A stretch of 64,000 bases of DNA. Origin: SEAL01 sp032153715. GTDB lineage: Bacteria; Patescibacteriota; Saccharimonadia; Saccharimonadales; Saccharimonadaceae. Below the pieces are notes generated by a model that was not told the DNA's origin, did not search any database, and worked only from the letters and a program-made list of their open reading frames with translations. The stretch covers positions 310,001-374,000 of the forward strand of contig JALDYR010000001.1 in the NCBI GenBank assembly GCA_032153715.1, written 5' to 3'. Position 1 is the first letter of the stretch; every line of letters begins with the position of its first letter. Below are positions 1 to 7,886 of the stretch, piece by piece. A program made the translations under genes and the position numbers.

Positions 1-131
1 AGCTCGCTTTGATACGAAGATCATCGCTAATCTCACCCTTATCTGTTAATGGCACATTGTAGTCAACTCGTACGAGTACCGTTGCTTGATCGAGCGGTAC
101 GTTTCGAATTGTTTCTTTGAAAAAGCTCATC
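1..131 (-). CDS. pgk: Phosphoglycerate kinase, N-terminal fragment
   Basis: This is the 5' end of a gene that runs off the left edge. The 43 visible codons begin MSFFKETIRNVPLDQ and continue with a VLVRVDYNVPL segment and a DDLRI segment. These match the conserved N-terminus of phosphoglycerate kinase, which makes ATP from 1,3-bisphosphoglycerate in lower glycolysis. It lies on the same strand as pyruvate kinase, upstream of which it would not be (it is downstream here, 82 nt away), so the two glycolytic genes form a cluster. Domain completeness cannot be judged. Confidence 0.9.
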
Positions 132-212
132 GCGCTTAGTATTACCCACCTTTTATACTATTTATGCTTATTCTAGCACGTTTTTCTTCAGCTTGTACAA
201 GTAACGTGCAGA

Positions 213-1631
213 TTATTCAATGACGCGAACACGAATCGTGTCAGTGCCGCCAATCAGACCTGGCTGCTTACCGCTGACGATAACGACCGTCACTGGGCCC
301 TCTGATTTAAAGAAGCCTTGTTCTTTCAGCTCTTTGGCAAGCTCAAGCCCTGCCTTTTCACCATCCGGACGGATAAATGACTTGTTAGCGTAGCTGAGTG
401 CCAGCTGCTGCGCCGAGCGTGACTCGCTCGTGACACTGATAATTGGAAGGTTTGGACGGTGCGCTGCAATGTTTGCCGCCGTTGCACCTGATTTTGTCTC
501 GGCAACAATTGCTTCAGCACCAAGTTCTTGTGCCAATTTGACTGCCGCAAGGCTAATTGCGTCACGATGCGTCTTTTGCCCCTTCAGGATATCGGTAATC
601 GGATCAACCGAGATGTGCTCCTGAGTATATAGAACCACCTTTTTCATAGCCGCGACTGTCTCAAGCGGATAGCTACCATTGGCAGTTTCATCACTCAACA
701 TGACTGTGTCAGCGCCCATAATGACCGCAGTTGCCACATCGCTCACCTCAGCACGCGTTGGCTCTGGCGCATCAACCATGCTTGCCATCATCTGGGTTGC
801 AACGATTGAAAGCTTACCGTATTTACGGCATAGTGCAATAATTTTACGCTGGACGATCGGGACAAGTTCCGCACCAGCTTCAACCGCGAGGTCGCCACGA
901 GCCACCATAACACCGTCGCTAACCTTAACGATCTCTTCGAGAACGTCATCTTTGATTGCTGCCTTGGTTTCAATCTTTGGAATAATCTGCGCGTTTGAGC
1001 CCAGACCAACCAGCATTTGACGCAGGTTATTGATATCTTCAGCCGACTGCACAAAGCTCAATGCAACGTAGTCGATATCTTTGGTTGCACCATATTCAAT
1101 ATCCTTGATATCTTTTGGTGTCAAAATATCACCACCAAAGTCAGTATCAGGCAGGTTAATACCCTTGCGGCTCATCAAAACACCGTCGTTTTCGATACGA
1201 AGCTTGATTGCGGTATCTGATGGAATGTCGATCACTGTCGTGCGCACTTTACCGTCAAAGATATAAATTGGCTCGCCGACCTTTACCTTTGTTGCTAGGT
1301 TGTACTGAACCGGGAAGGTCAGGCCGTCATGTTCAGCGGCGTGATCAAGTACGATTTCGTCACCCTTTTTCACTGGGGTGTTTTCGTTCAAGTTACCGAG
1401 GCGAATTTTTGGTCCCTGCAAATCCTGAAGGATCGCTACAGGTTTGCCAACTTTTTCGCTCGCCTGGCGAATCCACTCGAGCTGCTGGTCGCGCTCTTCG
1501 TAGCTACCATGACTAAAGTTCAAGCGGAAGCCGTTAACGCCAGCTTCGGCGAGGGCTTCGATTTTTTCATAGTTATTGGTTGGTGGGCCAAGTGTGGCCA
1601 AGATTTTTGTACGTTTAAAAATAACACTCAT
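213..1631 (-). CDS. pyk: Pyruvate kinase
   Basis: Pyruvate kinase transfers phosphate from phosphoenolpyruvate to ADP, the last ATP-yielding step of glycolysis, in the cytosol. The 472-aa length is normal for the family. Visible motifs are the RLNFSHG substrate loop at residues 36-42, the PKIET catalytic-lysine segment near 210, the MVARGDLAVE metal/substrate segment near 235, and the APEPTRAEVSDVA segment near 280. I chose MSVIFKRTK as start; an in-frame ATG three codons upstream is also possible. The GH5 gene lies 28 nt upstream on the same strand and pgk downstream, so this is a sugar-catabolism cluster. Confidence 0.95.
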   Translation of the reverse strand: MSVIFKRTKILATLGPPTNNYEKIEALAEAGVNGFRLNFSHGSYEERDQQLEWIRQASEKVGKPVAILQDLQGPKIRLGNLNENTPVKKGDEIVLDHAAEHDGLTFPVQYNLATKVKVGEPIYIFDGKVRTTVIDIPSDTAIKLRIENDGVLMSRKGINLPDTDFGGDILTPKDIKDIEYGATKDIDYVALSFVQSAEDINNLRQMLVGLGSNAQIIPKIETKAAIKDDVLEEIVKVSDGVMVARGDLAVEAGAELVPIVQRKIIALCRKYGKLSIVATQMMASMVDAPEPTRAEVSDVATAVIMGADTVMLSDETANGSYPLETVAAMKKVVLYTQEHISVDPITDILKGQKTHRDAISLAAVKLAQELGAEAIVAETKSGATAANIAAHRPNLPIISVTSESRSAQQLALSYANKSFIRPDGEKAGLELAKELKEQGFFKSEGPVTVVIVSGKQPGLIGGTDTIRVRVIE

Positions 1632-1659
1632 GAAGGTCATTATACCACGTTCTTCTCTG

Positions 1660-2628
1660 TTATTTCAGGATAATTTGCTGATTTTCAACTAAATAGCGAA
1701 AATTCCAGGCGTCATGCTGTTCGGTTTTATAGCTCCAAAAGAACCACGCGGCCGCGACCCGGTAAGTCCTTAGCTGCTCGGCAATAAACTGCTTTTCCGC
1801 CGCGCTTCGATCGACCCCCTGTAGCGAACTGGCAGCCAAACCGCCGCTCCACTCGCCGATAATAACCGGCTGATCATTGGACCATTTTTCAAGTTTTTCT
1901 TTTAGTTGCCGAACTTTTTCAATATGCTCTGGAACCGACATCGCTTTATCGGCAGGAGAAAAACACTGGTAATGATGGATATCCATAATCCCCCTTGCCG
2001 CCACGCCGCTCCACTTATGCGGCTTAAACGCATCGCTGTACACTACCCCAGAAAGACTAGCAAACATAGCGACGGTTTTTTGTGTCCACCGCTTCAGTAA
2101 CCATCCGCGCCATGGCCTATTCACCGTTGGCTCGTTCAAGATCTCTAACCCCCAAAATGACGAATATCCCGCGTAGCGTTCCGTGATTTTCTTTAAATAC
2201 CGAGCAGTACGTCGCCGATTCCACCACCAATACCACCCGATACGCCCGATCTTGCCGCTATGATCGTTACCATTTTGCGAACCCGGCGCGCCGTGCAGAC
2301 AGATCAAAACCTTCAAATTATACTTTTCTGCCATATCAAATGCCCAGTCAAGATACTCGCCTCCCGTTCGGTAAGGCTCGCGTGATTCAAATAGCCAATA
2401 CCCCACTGGAATCCTCACCGCTTCGACCTTGTGTTTTTTTAGCCACTGAAAGTCACCTTCCGTAATAAAAGATCTCCGGTGGTGTTCGATTTTTTCGGCA
2501 GCGCCAGATATTTGCATGAGAGTATACTCATCCACTGCTTCCGTACCCGCAAATAAGGATGGCGTCATCCATTTCTCAAGCACCAGCCAGCCACCTAGAT
2601 TTACTCCGTATATCGCTTTGCGTGTCAT
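1660..2628 (-). CDS. GH5-family glycoside hydrolase (exo-beta-1,3-glucanase-like)
   Basis: A 322-aa TIM-barrel glycosidase of family GH5/cellulase clan A. The N-terminal YGVNLGGWLVLEKWM segment resembles exo-beta-1,3-glucanases. The two expected glutamates are present: E166 in the LNEP acid/base motif and E259 in the IGEWSGG nucleophile motif. No signal peptide is visible, so it is probably cytosolic and acts on imported oligosaccharides; that is inference. The start at 2628 is chosen because a TATAAT box (2635-2640) ends six nt before it, as in many genes here; a longer in-frame reading would run through the -10 and a tRNA repeat. Exact substrate is unknown. Confidence 0.85.
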   Translation of the reverse strand: MTRKAIYGVNLGGWLVLEKWMTPSLFAGTEAVDEYTLMQISGAAEKIEHHRRSFITEGDFQWLKKHKVEAVRIPVGYWLFESREPYRTGGEYLDWAFDMAEKYNLKVLICLHGAPGSQNGNDHSGKIGRIGWYWWWNRRRTARYLKKITERYAGYSSFWGLEILNEPTVNRPWRGWLLKRWTQKTVAMFASLSGVVYSDAFKPHKWSGVAARGIMDIHHYQCFSPADKAMSVPEHIEKVRQLKEKLEKWSNDQPVIIGEWSGGLAASSLQGVDRSAAEKQFIAEQLRTYRVAAAWFFWSYKTEQHDAWNFRYLVENQQIILK

Positions 2629-2665
2629 AGCTCTATTATAAAGTGCCGACCATAGAAATATGTCA

Positions 2666-2683
2666 TATGGTGATCTCACGGAG
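2666..2683 (-). repeat. Direct copy of the tRNA-Glu 3' end
   Basis: Eighteen bases are identical to 2842-2859, the acceptor 3' strand, CCA and first trailer bases of tRNA-Glu, in the same orientation 176 bp away. It is followed by its own small ACCATA/TATGGT inverted repeat (2650-2671) just before the GH5 promoter. Confidence 0.85.
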
Positions 2684-2773
2684 CCAACACAAGATGACAT
2701 AATAATTCGCTCCACTTCTTATTACGACATCAGCTACCTACTGTCAAATCTGAGATTATGACAGTAGTCGAAT

Positions 2774-2815
2774 TCCTTCGGATTTCAGTTTTCTGCGAAA
2801 ACTTACCATAGAAAA
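2774..2815 (+). repeat. Degenerate inverted copy of the tRNA-Glu 3' half
   Basis: Read on the plus strand this segment resembles the sense sequence of the minus-strand tRNA-Glu T-arm and acceptor end. It shares TCGGA and TTC blocks and ends in the identical ACCATAGAAA. By eye about two thirds of aligned bases agree. It lies between the tRNA and the direct copy at 2666-2683, giving a sense-antisense-sense order. Confidence 0.5.
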
Positions 2816-2847
2816 AACGCCACACGCGGTGACGTTCTTTCTATGGT
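2805..2847 (-). terminator. Terminator of tRNA-Glu that includes the CCA end
   Basis: An inverted repeat of roughly 18 pairs with one or two G-U pairs. Its 5' arm starts with the ACCA of the tRNA 3' end followed by TAGAAAGAACG, and its 3' arm ends TTTTTTCTATGGT. The mature CCA end is therefore base-paired in the primary transcript. Confidence 0.75.
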
Positions 2848-2919
2848 GATCTCACGGAGAATCGAACTCCGATTGCCAGGATGAAAACCTGGTGTCCTAA
2901 CCGTTAGACGATGAGACCA
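2844..2919 (-). tRNA. tRNA-Glu (TTC)
   Basis: A complete cloverleaf: acceptor TGGTCTC pairs with GAGATCA (one G-U pair), the anticodon loop is TTTTCAT with anticodon TTC in a CCAGG/CCTGG stem, and the T-arm contains GTTCGATTC. CCA is encoded. A TATAAT-like box lies about 55 nt upstream (near 2975). Unlike three other tRNAs here, no copy of its 5' end is found upstream; its duplication is at the 3' side. Confidence 0.95.
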
Positions 2920-2980
2920 AATTTTGAATTATGATTAGCTGCTAACAGTACACCGAGCAGTCAACTCGAGATATTATAGC

Positions 2981-3007
2981 AAAAAAATAACCCTTTGAAA
3001 AGGGATT
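2981..3007 (-). terminator. Intrinsic terminator of the 3079-3432 gene
   Basis: On the minus strand an AATCCCTTT/AAAGGGTT stem is followed by ATTTTTTT. It stops transcription before tRNA-Glu. Confidence 0.75.
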
Positions 3008-3014
3008 AGTGCCC

Positions 3015-3062
3015 GGCAGGGTGCACAAAAGGAGCAAATGCTCACATATTGTGCACCCCGCC
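3015..3062. repeat. Long hairpin in the 3' UTR
   Basis: The arms 3015-3028 and 3049-3062 pair almost perfectly (GGGTGCACAA with TTGTGCACCC plus a GGC/GCC extension). The loop contains a second GAGCA/TGCTC stem. It has no T-run, and lies between the stop codon of the 3079 gene and the terminator. Confidence 0.7.
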
Positions 3063-3078
3063 AGAAATTTACAGCAAT

Positions 3079-3432
3079 TTACTTCTTGCTTCGCGCGTTC
3101 GCGTGGCGAAGCCGCTTGTTTCGTGCCTGCGTGCAGAATGCGATGTGCCCGGAATACTTCCGGTCCGACTTGGCGATTCGCTCCATACTGCGTCGCAGAT
3201 CCAAACTCAGCTTCTCGTAGTCGATCATCTTCAAGGCAACCAGGTAATACACCAGGCCAACTCTTTCATCATCACTCCTGCAAATGGAGTAAAGATCCCC
3301 CTGTGAGCGACTGGCATCACCCCGTCCCAGTCGTTTTTCGAACTGGGTGCGAAGACCGGATGACAAGTGATACTTGTATCCAACCTCTTTGGTCGCGGCG
3401 GAAGAAACAGCTGATACGAGAACAGACGTCAT
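3079..3432 (-). CDS. Hypothetical 117-aa basic protein
   Basis: I do not recognise this protein. It begins MTSVLVSAVSSAATKEV, has a helical, charged central part (FEKRLGRGDASRSQGDLYSI, then LVALKMIDYEKLSLDLRRS) and ends in a very basic ARNKRLRHANARSKK tail, which suggests nucleic-acid contact but proves nothing. The start is set by an AAAGGA site nine nt upstream; an in-frame ATG six codons earlier overlaps that site and is less likely. It has its own terminator. Codon use is richer in G and C than in the core genes, as in the two genes at 3986 and 4806, so the three may share an origin. Confidence 0.6.
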   Translation of the reverse strand: MTSVLVSAVSSAATKEVGYKYHLSSGLRTQFEKRLGRGDASRSQGDLYSICRSDDERVGLVYYLVALKMIDYEKLSLDLRRSMERIAKSDRKYSGHIAFCTQARNKRLRHANARSKK

Positions 3433-3458
3433 GTACTGTAATCCTTTCAAAGGGCAAG

Positions 3459-3476
3459 GCGTAGCATGCGCTACGC
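3459..3476. repeat. Palindrome upstream of the 3079 gene
   Basis: An inverted repeat GCGTAGC/GCTACGC around AT(G) sits about 30 nt upstream of the minus-strand start and could be an operator. Nothing else identifiable lies between it and the plus-strand promoter at 3616. Confidence 0.35.
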
Positions 3477-3615
3477 TAGTAATTGTTTATACTCCTATTG
3501 ACATTGGTTGTCAAACAGGTTCTTATATAGCGCTTATCTCTTTAAAGTCCCGCTACATGTAGCGCTTATGTCGTCTGTAAAATATTGTACTAATGCTTGT
3601 TTTATTATATATGTA

Positions 3616-3644
3616 TTGACTTTTATTCAATTTTATGATAATAT
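3616..3644 (+). promoter_or_regulatory. Promoter of the 3986-6182 operon
   Basis: TTGACT and TAATAT are separated by 17 bp (a GATAAT overlaps the -10). Transcription would start near 3651, about 335 nt before the first start codon. Confidence 0.6.
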
Positions 3645-3650
3645 CTAAAC

Positions 3651-3985
3651 ATCACTGGTGTGTGATTGACGGCATTATTGCCGCCATACCAAAAAGGCGG
3701 ACGTTAATAACTAGGCTATAACTTATCGTACAATCTGCGAATGTAGCAATGACAGCGTAACAACCCCCCTTTCTTATACTGTTATTGCTGCATTTGCAGC
3801 ATGGCTGACATGACTGCTTTCAAGCAAGTCTAATCCAGCCATACGATACTTATGAAATTTACTACACAACACAGCAGCGCCGTGCACACCTACCTAGATG
3901 TGCGACCGCGCTGCTGTGTTGTGGCCACATACAGTAGCACCCGAAGCAAGACCACTTACAGATCTAGCCGAGGAGGCTACTTACC
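3651..3985 (+). promoter_or_regulatory. Long structured 5' leader RNA
   Basis: No gene is seen in this stretch. It holds successive hairpins: a GGC/GCC-rich one near 3672-3705, TGCTGC/GCAGCA near 3790-3803, a nested GGCTG/CAGCC plus GACTGCTT/AAGC-AGTC hairpin at about 3801-3842, and a perfect 16-bp stem (3865-3880 with 3908-3923) with a further CACA/TGTG pair in its loop. The leader ends in a strong GAGGAGG ribosome site before 3986. I match it to no known riboswitch. Confidence 0.5.
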
Positions 3986-4819
3986 ATGTCCAACAACAAG
4001 CCGATCACCGGTACCGGAAACTTCACGTTCCAGCTGGGCATCACAGATGAACAGTGGGATGGTATGCTCGGTATTTCGGGAGCCATCAACGAACACACCT
4101 CGCAGGAGCACGACGCCTCCCGCAAGCACACTTCCGTCGAAGCAGATCGAACAGTCAAGGAGGTTAACGGCAATGTGGACGTCAAGTTCGCAGAAATCGT
4201 CTCCCGACTCGATGATCTCAAAAATGCGGCATCATCGACGCTGGCCAATCCAGCCGTCGGCGCTGCCGAAAAGAAGGAAGTTGACAAGGTTGTTCGCGCA
4301 GCCGAAGCCAAGGTCGAGAAGGCCGCTCAGACGAGCAAGCCCGAAGACCTGACGGCGGCTGACAAGGCAGTCTACGATGCGATTAAGAAGGTTGAAACCT
4401 TCGAAAAGCGTCTTTCGGACGTCGAGAAGAAAACCGAAGAGACCAGCGGCTATCTCACTAGCATCTGGGATCTTCTGGGAATCACGGATGGCGGCAAAAA
4501 CGCCAAGCGTCTCGACGATCTCGAAGAAGCGCAGACAGGCATCGCCTCGAAGTACGGCGACCTCGAAGGTCGAGTTTCTCGACTTGAAAAGGAAACCGGC
4601 AGCTCATTCAACCGCACCGCTGCGCTCATCGCCTTTGTGGTGGTGACGCTCATTGCAGGTCTCTGGATCTGGTTGAGTAGCGGTTTCACGCTCGGCATGC
4701 TGCTCGCACCGATCCTTGGTGCGGCCGCCTGCCTGGCTGCCGGTGCGCTCGTTCCCACCCCCCGTACAGACGACTCCCGTCTGTCGGGAGGAAAGGAAAA
4801 GATCAATGAATCTCACTAA
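3986..4819 (+). CDS. Coiled-coil protein with C-terminal membrane hairpin
   Basis: I do not recognise the family. The 277-aa protein starts MSNNKPITGTGNFTFQLGIT, continues with long charged heptad-like helices (roughly residues 45-205, rich in Glu, Lys, Asp, Val and Leu, with repeated LDDLE and LEKE-type segments), and ends with two hydrophobic segments near 210-255 joined by a short turn. This suggests a membrane-anchored stalk; topology is unknown. GAGGAGG eight nt before the ATG decides the start. It overlaps the next gene by 14 nt, so both are co-translated. The Leu-CTC, Ser-TCG and Ala-GCC preference differs from the core genes around it. Confidence 0.75.
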   Translation: MSNNKPITGTGNFTFQLGITDEQWDGMLGISGAINEHTSQEHDASRKHTSVEADRTVKEVNGNVDVKFAEIVSRLDDLKNAASSTLANPAVGAAEKKEVDKVVRAAEAKVEKAAQTSKPEDLTAADKAVYDAIKKVETFEKRLSDVEKKTEETSGYLTSIWDLLGITDGGKNAKRLDDLEEAQTGIASKYGDLEGRVSRLEKETGSSFNRTAALIAFVVVTLIAGLWIWLSSGFTLGMLLAPILGAAACLAAGALVPTPRTDDSRLSGGKEKINESH

Positions 4820-6182
4820 GCCCCAGGCCCTCACCGCCAGCGCGATTCTCGTGTTGGCGGTGGGGTCCGCCGGATACTTGTACTACTTCCAGAGTCAGTC
4901 ACTTGGCCATGCAGTTTCATGCGATGCCAAGTCGCTACGAACGATGTCCTACGATTCATTTCGTGGTTCAGTAGAGCGAGCAAATCTGGCCGGCGCAGCA
5001 GACGCATGCGAATCAGGTAGAACGAAAGCAGAAGCAGAAGGTCAGGGAGACTCAACAGTCACCCCGACCACCTCTGCGACATCGCCCACTCCGCCCTCGC
5101 CCACTCCGGGCGCAGCTTGCGAGACGCGCTATCTGGCAAACGAACCTCTCAGCTCCCTCGTTTGGGAAAACTCCTTCCGAGGCAATGCGCTGGCTATCAA
5201 GCCGGGACTTGCAGGCCGACCGATGGAAAGTCTCAACGTTGAGGAAGCGCTCCAAGAGAGCGAGTACACCCGAAGTGTCGACCCTATGCTCACCTACGCT
5301 GAGGCGGCACAGTTCAATGTGCTTCCACAGCTGGACGAGAAGGGTCAGCAAGCCAAGATCAGCGAATTGGCGACCAATTGCGCAGAGCGGACTCGGATCA
5401 ATGCCGAGACCACTCGTGTCAAGCGAGAAGATTACAACCACGAAGTGGTGACTCTTCCGGCCGGTCATTATGTGGCAACGTTCACGTTCGGTGGCTCCAC
5501 ACCTATTGTGGTTACCGACTACGACGTAAATCGCACCGAGGGATTCCGTACGCTCAAACTCACTCGCAAGAGTGATGGGCATGTGGAAGACCAGCGGTTG
5601 GCATGTGGCTTCCAGGAATATGAGACTGCCCCCGCTCCTGTCAAGGAGCAGGCACCTCAGATGCCTGCAGTCCCACAGGGAATGGCGCGGACACCCGAGG
5701 GCGTCCCCTACGTTCCTGAAGTGCCGCCGTCAGGTGGGGAAACACCGTCATCGACGCCTCCCGAGACTACAACCACGGGAACACCGCCGCCAACCACAGT
5801 TCCGCCGACGACCACGACTGTCCCGCCGACGACAACCCAGCCGCCGACCACAGTTCCGCCGACGACCACTGTGCCGCCTGCAACCTGCCCCGCGGAGACG
5901 CCTAACGGCTCACCGGAGACAGGTTGCAAAGACGGAGCAAGCAACGGTCCTGCCCCGTACGTTCCGCCGCAGCAGCAGCCTAACCCGCTGCCCGCTTCGC
6001 CAGAAATGGAGCAGCCCGAACAACCGGCACCTCCAGCGGTCGTGTATACACCTCCCCCCGTGGCCCAGATTCCTTCTGGTCCACCGGTAGGTTCGACACC
6101 CGACCCCGAACCTCAGTCCCCTCCCCCCGCGGAGGTCGGCAACGGTTCAGATGGTAGTGCTGGCACTCCCGGCGAATTCTAA
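4806..6182 (+). CDS. Thr/Pro-rich anchored surface protein
   Basis: A 458-aa protein with one N-terminal hydrophobic segment (about residues 8-27) that serves as signal anchor. A globular extracellular part of about 200 residues follows, containing Cys39, Cys67, Cys103 and others that could form disulfides. Then comes a low-complexity region with TTTVPPTTT-type repeats (about 320-365) and a Pro/Gln/Gly-rich tail. Such Thr/Pro stalks are typical of cell-surface proteins. No LPXTG motif is present. The start at 4806 follows GGGAGGAAAGG and overlaps the upstream gene. A shadow reading in the opposite strand over the repeats is an artefact. Function unknown; attachment or host contact is conceivable. 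Confidence 0.75.
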   Translation: MNLTKPQALTASAILVLAVGSAGYLYYFQSQSLGHAVSCDAKSLRTMSYDSFRGSVERANLAGAADACESGRTKAEAEGQGDSTVTPTTSATSPTPPSPTPGAACETRYLANEPLSSLVWENSFRGNALAIKPGLAGRPMESLNVEEALQESEYTRSVDPMLTYAEAAQFNVLPQLDEKGQQAKISELATNCAERTRINAETTRVKREDYNHEVVTLPAGHYVATFTFGGSTPIVVTDYDVNRTEGFRTLKLTRKSDGHVEDQRLACGFQEYETAPAPVKEQAPQMPAVPQGMARTPEGVPYVPEVPPSGGETPSSTPPETTTTGTPPPTTVPPTTTTVPPTTTQPPTTVPPTTTVPPATCPAETPNGSPETGCKDGASNGPAPYVPPQQQPNPLPASPEMEQPEQPAPPAVVYTPPPVAQIPSGPPVGSTPDPEPQSPPPAEVGNGSDGSAGTPGEF

Positions 6183-6190
6183 CTAGGCAC

Positions 6191-6228
6191 GGTGGGTGCG
6201 TAAGGCTTTTACAGTTTACGCACCCACC
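6191..6228 (+). terminator. Hairpin after the 3986-6182 operon
   Basis: A perfect 13-bp stem (6191-6203 with 6216-6228; GGTGGGTGCGTAA arm) directly follows the stop codon. It has no T-run, so it may protect the 3' end rather than terminate. Confidence 0.55.
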
Positions 6229-6269
6229 TACCTGGTGGCACATAATTTCATAAGTATCGAGAACCGAGC

Positions 6270-6336
6270 GAGACCTGGTTTTCGTTTGAGCTTCGGCTCA
6301 CGTTTTACCCGGTCTCCTCGGAGACCACCCTTTTTT
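6270..6336 (+). terminator. Three-part alternative hairpin ending in a terminator
   Basis: GAGACC (6270-6275) can pair with GGTCTC (6311-6316), enclosing a GAGC-TTCG-GCTC tetraloop hairpin. GGTCTC can instead pair with GAGACC at 6321-6326, forming a short stem followed by ACCC and six T. The two folds exclude each other, like an attenuator. It lies upstream of the next promoter, so it acts on read-through from the operon before it. Confidence 0.5.
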
Positions 6337-6417
6337 GCACGCTAAGTTATAGTCTAGTACGTTCTACTGTGAAGAAAATTAACAAGCCGATAAGCATAAA
6401 CATATTAAGTCATATCT

Positions 6418-6446
6418 TTGACTTTTTATGATATTTAATATATAAT
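6418..6446 (+). promoter_or_regulatory. Strong promoter of the LPXTG protein gene
   Basis: TTGACT and TATAAT are separated by exactly 17 bp in an AT-rich stretch. The start point is expected near 6453, giving a leader of about 56 nt. Confidence 0.8.
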
Positions 6447-6508
6447 TATAACGTTTTAATAACAGATTGATTCAATGCGAGACGAATCAATGTGAGAGGA
6501 GAAATCAC

Positions 6509-7843
6509 ATGGGTAAATTAATTGCCACTTTGCGACGCCTTCCTACGCGAACAACCGCCCTCGTTGCCGTAATTGCCGTTGCAGTTGCAGTTCCAGGAGC
6601 TTTGCTTGCATGGGGACCAGATCGCCCAACGCACACGGTAGAGAATCCAGCGACTAATATCACTTTTAACTCAATCACCAACAATCCTGATTACGGTGAT
6701 GAGCGCAATTTTGTACGTATCAAAGATGCCTCAGACATGGGTCCAGGTAACTGGAAAGACCAGATCGACATCCAAGAAGGTAAAGAATACCTCGTTCAGA
6801 TGTACGTACACAACAACGCCGCGACAAGCCTCAACCTTGTTGCCGAGAACACTCGCGTTATGGCAAACGTTCCAAACACGACTGGCAAGCAAGTTCAAAT
6901 CGACGGTTTCATTAGCGCCGACAATGCAACGCCAAAGCAAGTCTGGGACCAAGCTATTTTTAACAGCACAAAAGACTTCAACCTTACCTACGTTGCCGGT
7001 TCCGCAACCCTTTACAACAAGGTATTTACAAACGGTACAGCTATCAACGACAGCATCGTCACGAGCCAGGGTGCACTTGTTGGCTACGACAAGATCGACG
7101 GTAAAGTACCAGGCTGTTTCAACTTCTCTGGCTACGTCAGCTTCAAAGTGAAGCCACAGTTCCCTAAGAAAGACAGCTTCGATACAAAGAAAGAAGTTCG
7201 AAAAGCTGGTGAAACAACTTGGAAGAAAGATGTTGCTACAAAACCAGGTGACACTGTTGAATACCAACTTACCTACAAGAACACAGGTGACGTTCGTCAA
7301 AACAACGTCGTTGTTAAAGACATCCTTCCAGCTGGCCTCACTTACGAAGCAGGTTCAACCTACCTAAAGAATGGTAGCCACCCTACTCCAGTAAAAGTTA
7401 GCGACAACCTAACCACTTCAACCGGTATCAACATTAGCGACTACCAGCCAGGTGCAACCGCATACATCAAGTTTAGTGCCAAGGTAGCAAGCAACGACAA
7501 GCTCGCTGTTTGTGGACCAAACACATTGGTAAACAAAGTTCGCACAACTGTGAACGGCGGCTACAAAGAAGACACTGCTAACGTTACCGTGTCAAAGGTT
7601 TGCCAGCCTGGTCAAATCAGCGTTTGTGCTCTAGCAACAAAGCAGATCGTTACAATCAATGAAAACCAGTTCGACAGCAGTAAACATTCAAAGAATGTTG
7701 CCGACTGTGCAGAAGAAGTTCCAGCTGAACTACCAGAAACTGGTACGAACGGCACAGCAATGCTTGCTGGTGCAGGTATCTTTACCGCAGCACTTGCCTA
7801 CGCATTCACCAACCGCCGCATCCGCAACTTGCTTATCGGCTAA
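6509..7843 (+). CDS. LPXTG-anchored DUF11-type surface protein
   Basis: A 444-aa secreted wall protein. It has an N-terminal signal sequence (hydrophobic about 16-34), a beta-rich extracellular region, a DUF11-like repeat (KPGDTVEYQLTYKNTGD then VVVKDILPAGLTYEAGS, about 245-285) of the kind found in surface adhesins and S-layer-like proteins, and a C-terminal sorting signal: LPETG, a hydrophobic helix and a basic NRRIRN tail. Sortase would cut after Thr and attach it to peptidoglycan. GAGGAG eight nt before the ATG fixes the start. A consensus promoter, a strong terminator and uniform codon choice suggest high expression. No sortase gene lies in this window. Confidence 0.85.
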   Translation: MGKLIATLRRLPTRTTALVAVIAVAVAVPGALLAWGPDRPTHTVENPATNITFNSITNNPDYGDERNFVRIKDASDMGPGNWKDQIDIQEGKEYLVQMYVHNNAATSLNLVAENTRVMANVPNTTGKQVQIDGFISADNATPKQVWDQAIFNSTKDFNLTYVAGSATLYNKVFTNGTAINDSIVTSQGALVGYDKIDGKVPGCFNFSGYVSFKVKPQFPKKDSFDTKKEVRKAGETTWKKDVATKPGDTVEYQLTYKNTGDVRQNNVVVKDILPAGLTYEAGSTYLKNGSHPTPVKVSDNLTTSTGINISDYQPGATAYIKFSAKVASNDKLAVCGPNTLVNKVRTTVNGGYKEDTANVTVSKVCQPGQISVCALATKQIVTINENQFDSSKHSKNVADCAEEVPAELPETGTNGTAMLAGAGIFTAALAYAFTNRRIRNLLIG

Positions 7844-7886
7844 CACGAGTCTGACCGCTCTTTTCGACGCATCAGCCTCGATCCTT

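Noticed and set aside
2666..2919. Integrated element with attL/attR at tRNA-Glu
   Set aside because: The direct repeats enclose only about 160 bp without any gene, and no integrase is found in the window. An empty or decayed site cannot be excluded, so the repeat is reported but no element is called.
3852..4352. 166-aa Arg/Ser-rich frame on the plus strand
   Set aside because: It overlaps the structured leader and the better supported coiled-coil gene in another frame, and its composition is typical of a shifted frame.
5760..5880. CRISPR array or tandem DNA repeat
   Set aside because: The periodic sequence encodes Thr/Pro repeats with variable synonymous codons; there are no spacers or constant repeats. 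No CRISPR array was seen anywhere in the window.
5708..5944. Gly/Val-rich protein on the minus strand
   Set aside because: It is the shadow of the Thr/Pro repeat of the plus-strand surface protein; it has no ribosome site or promoter.
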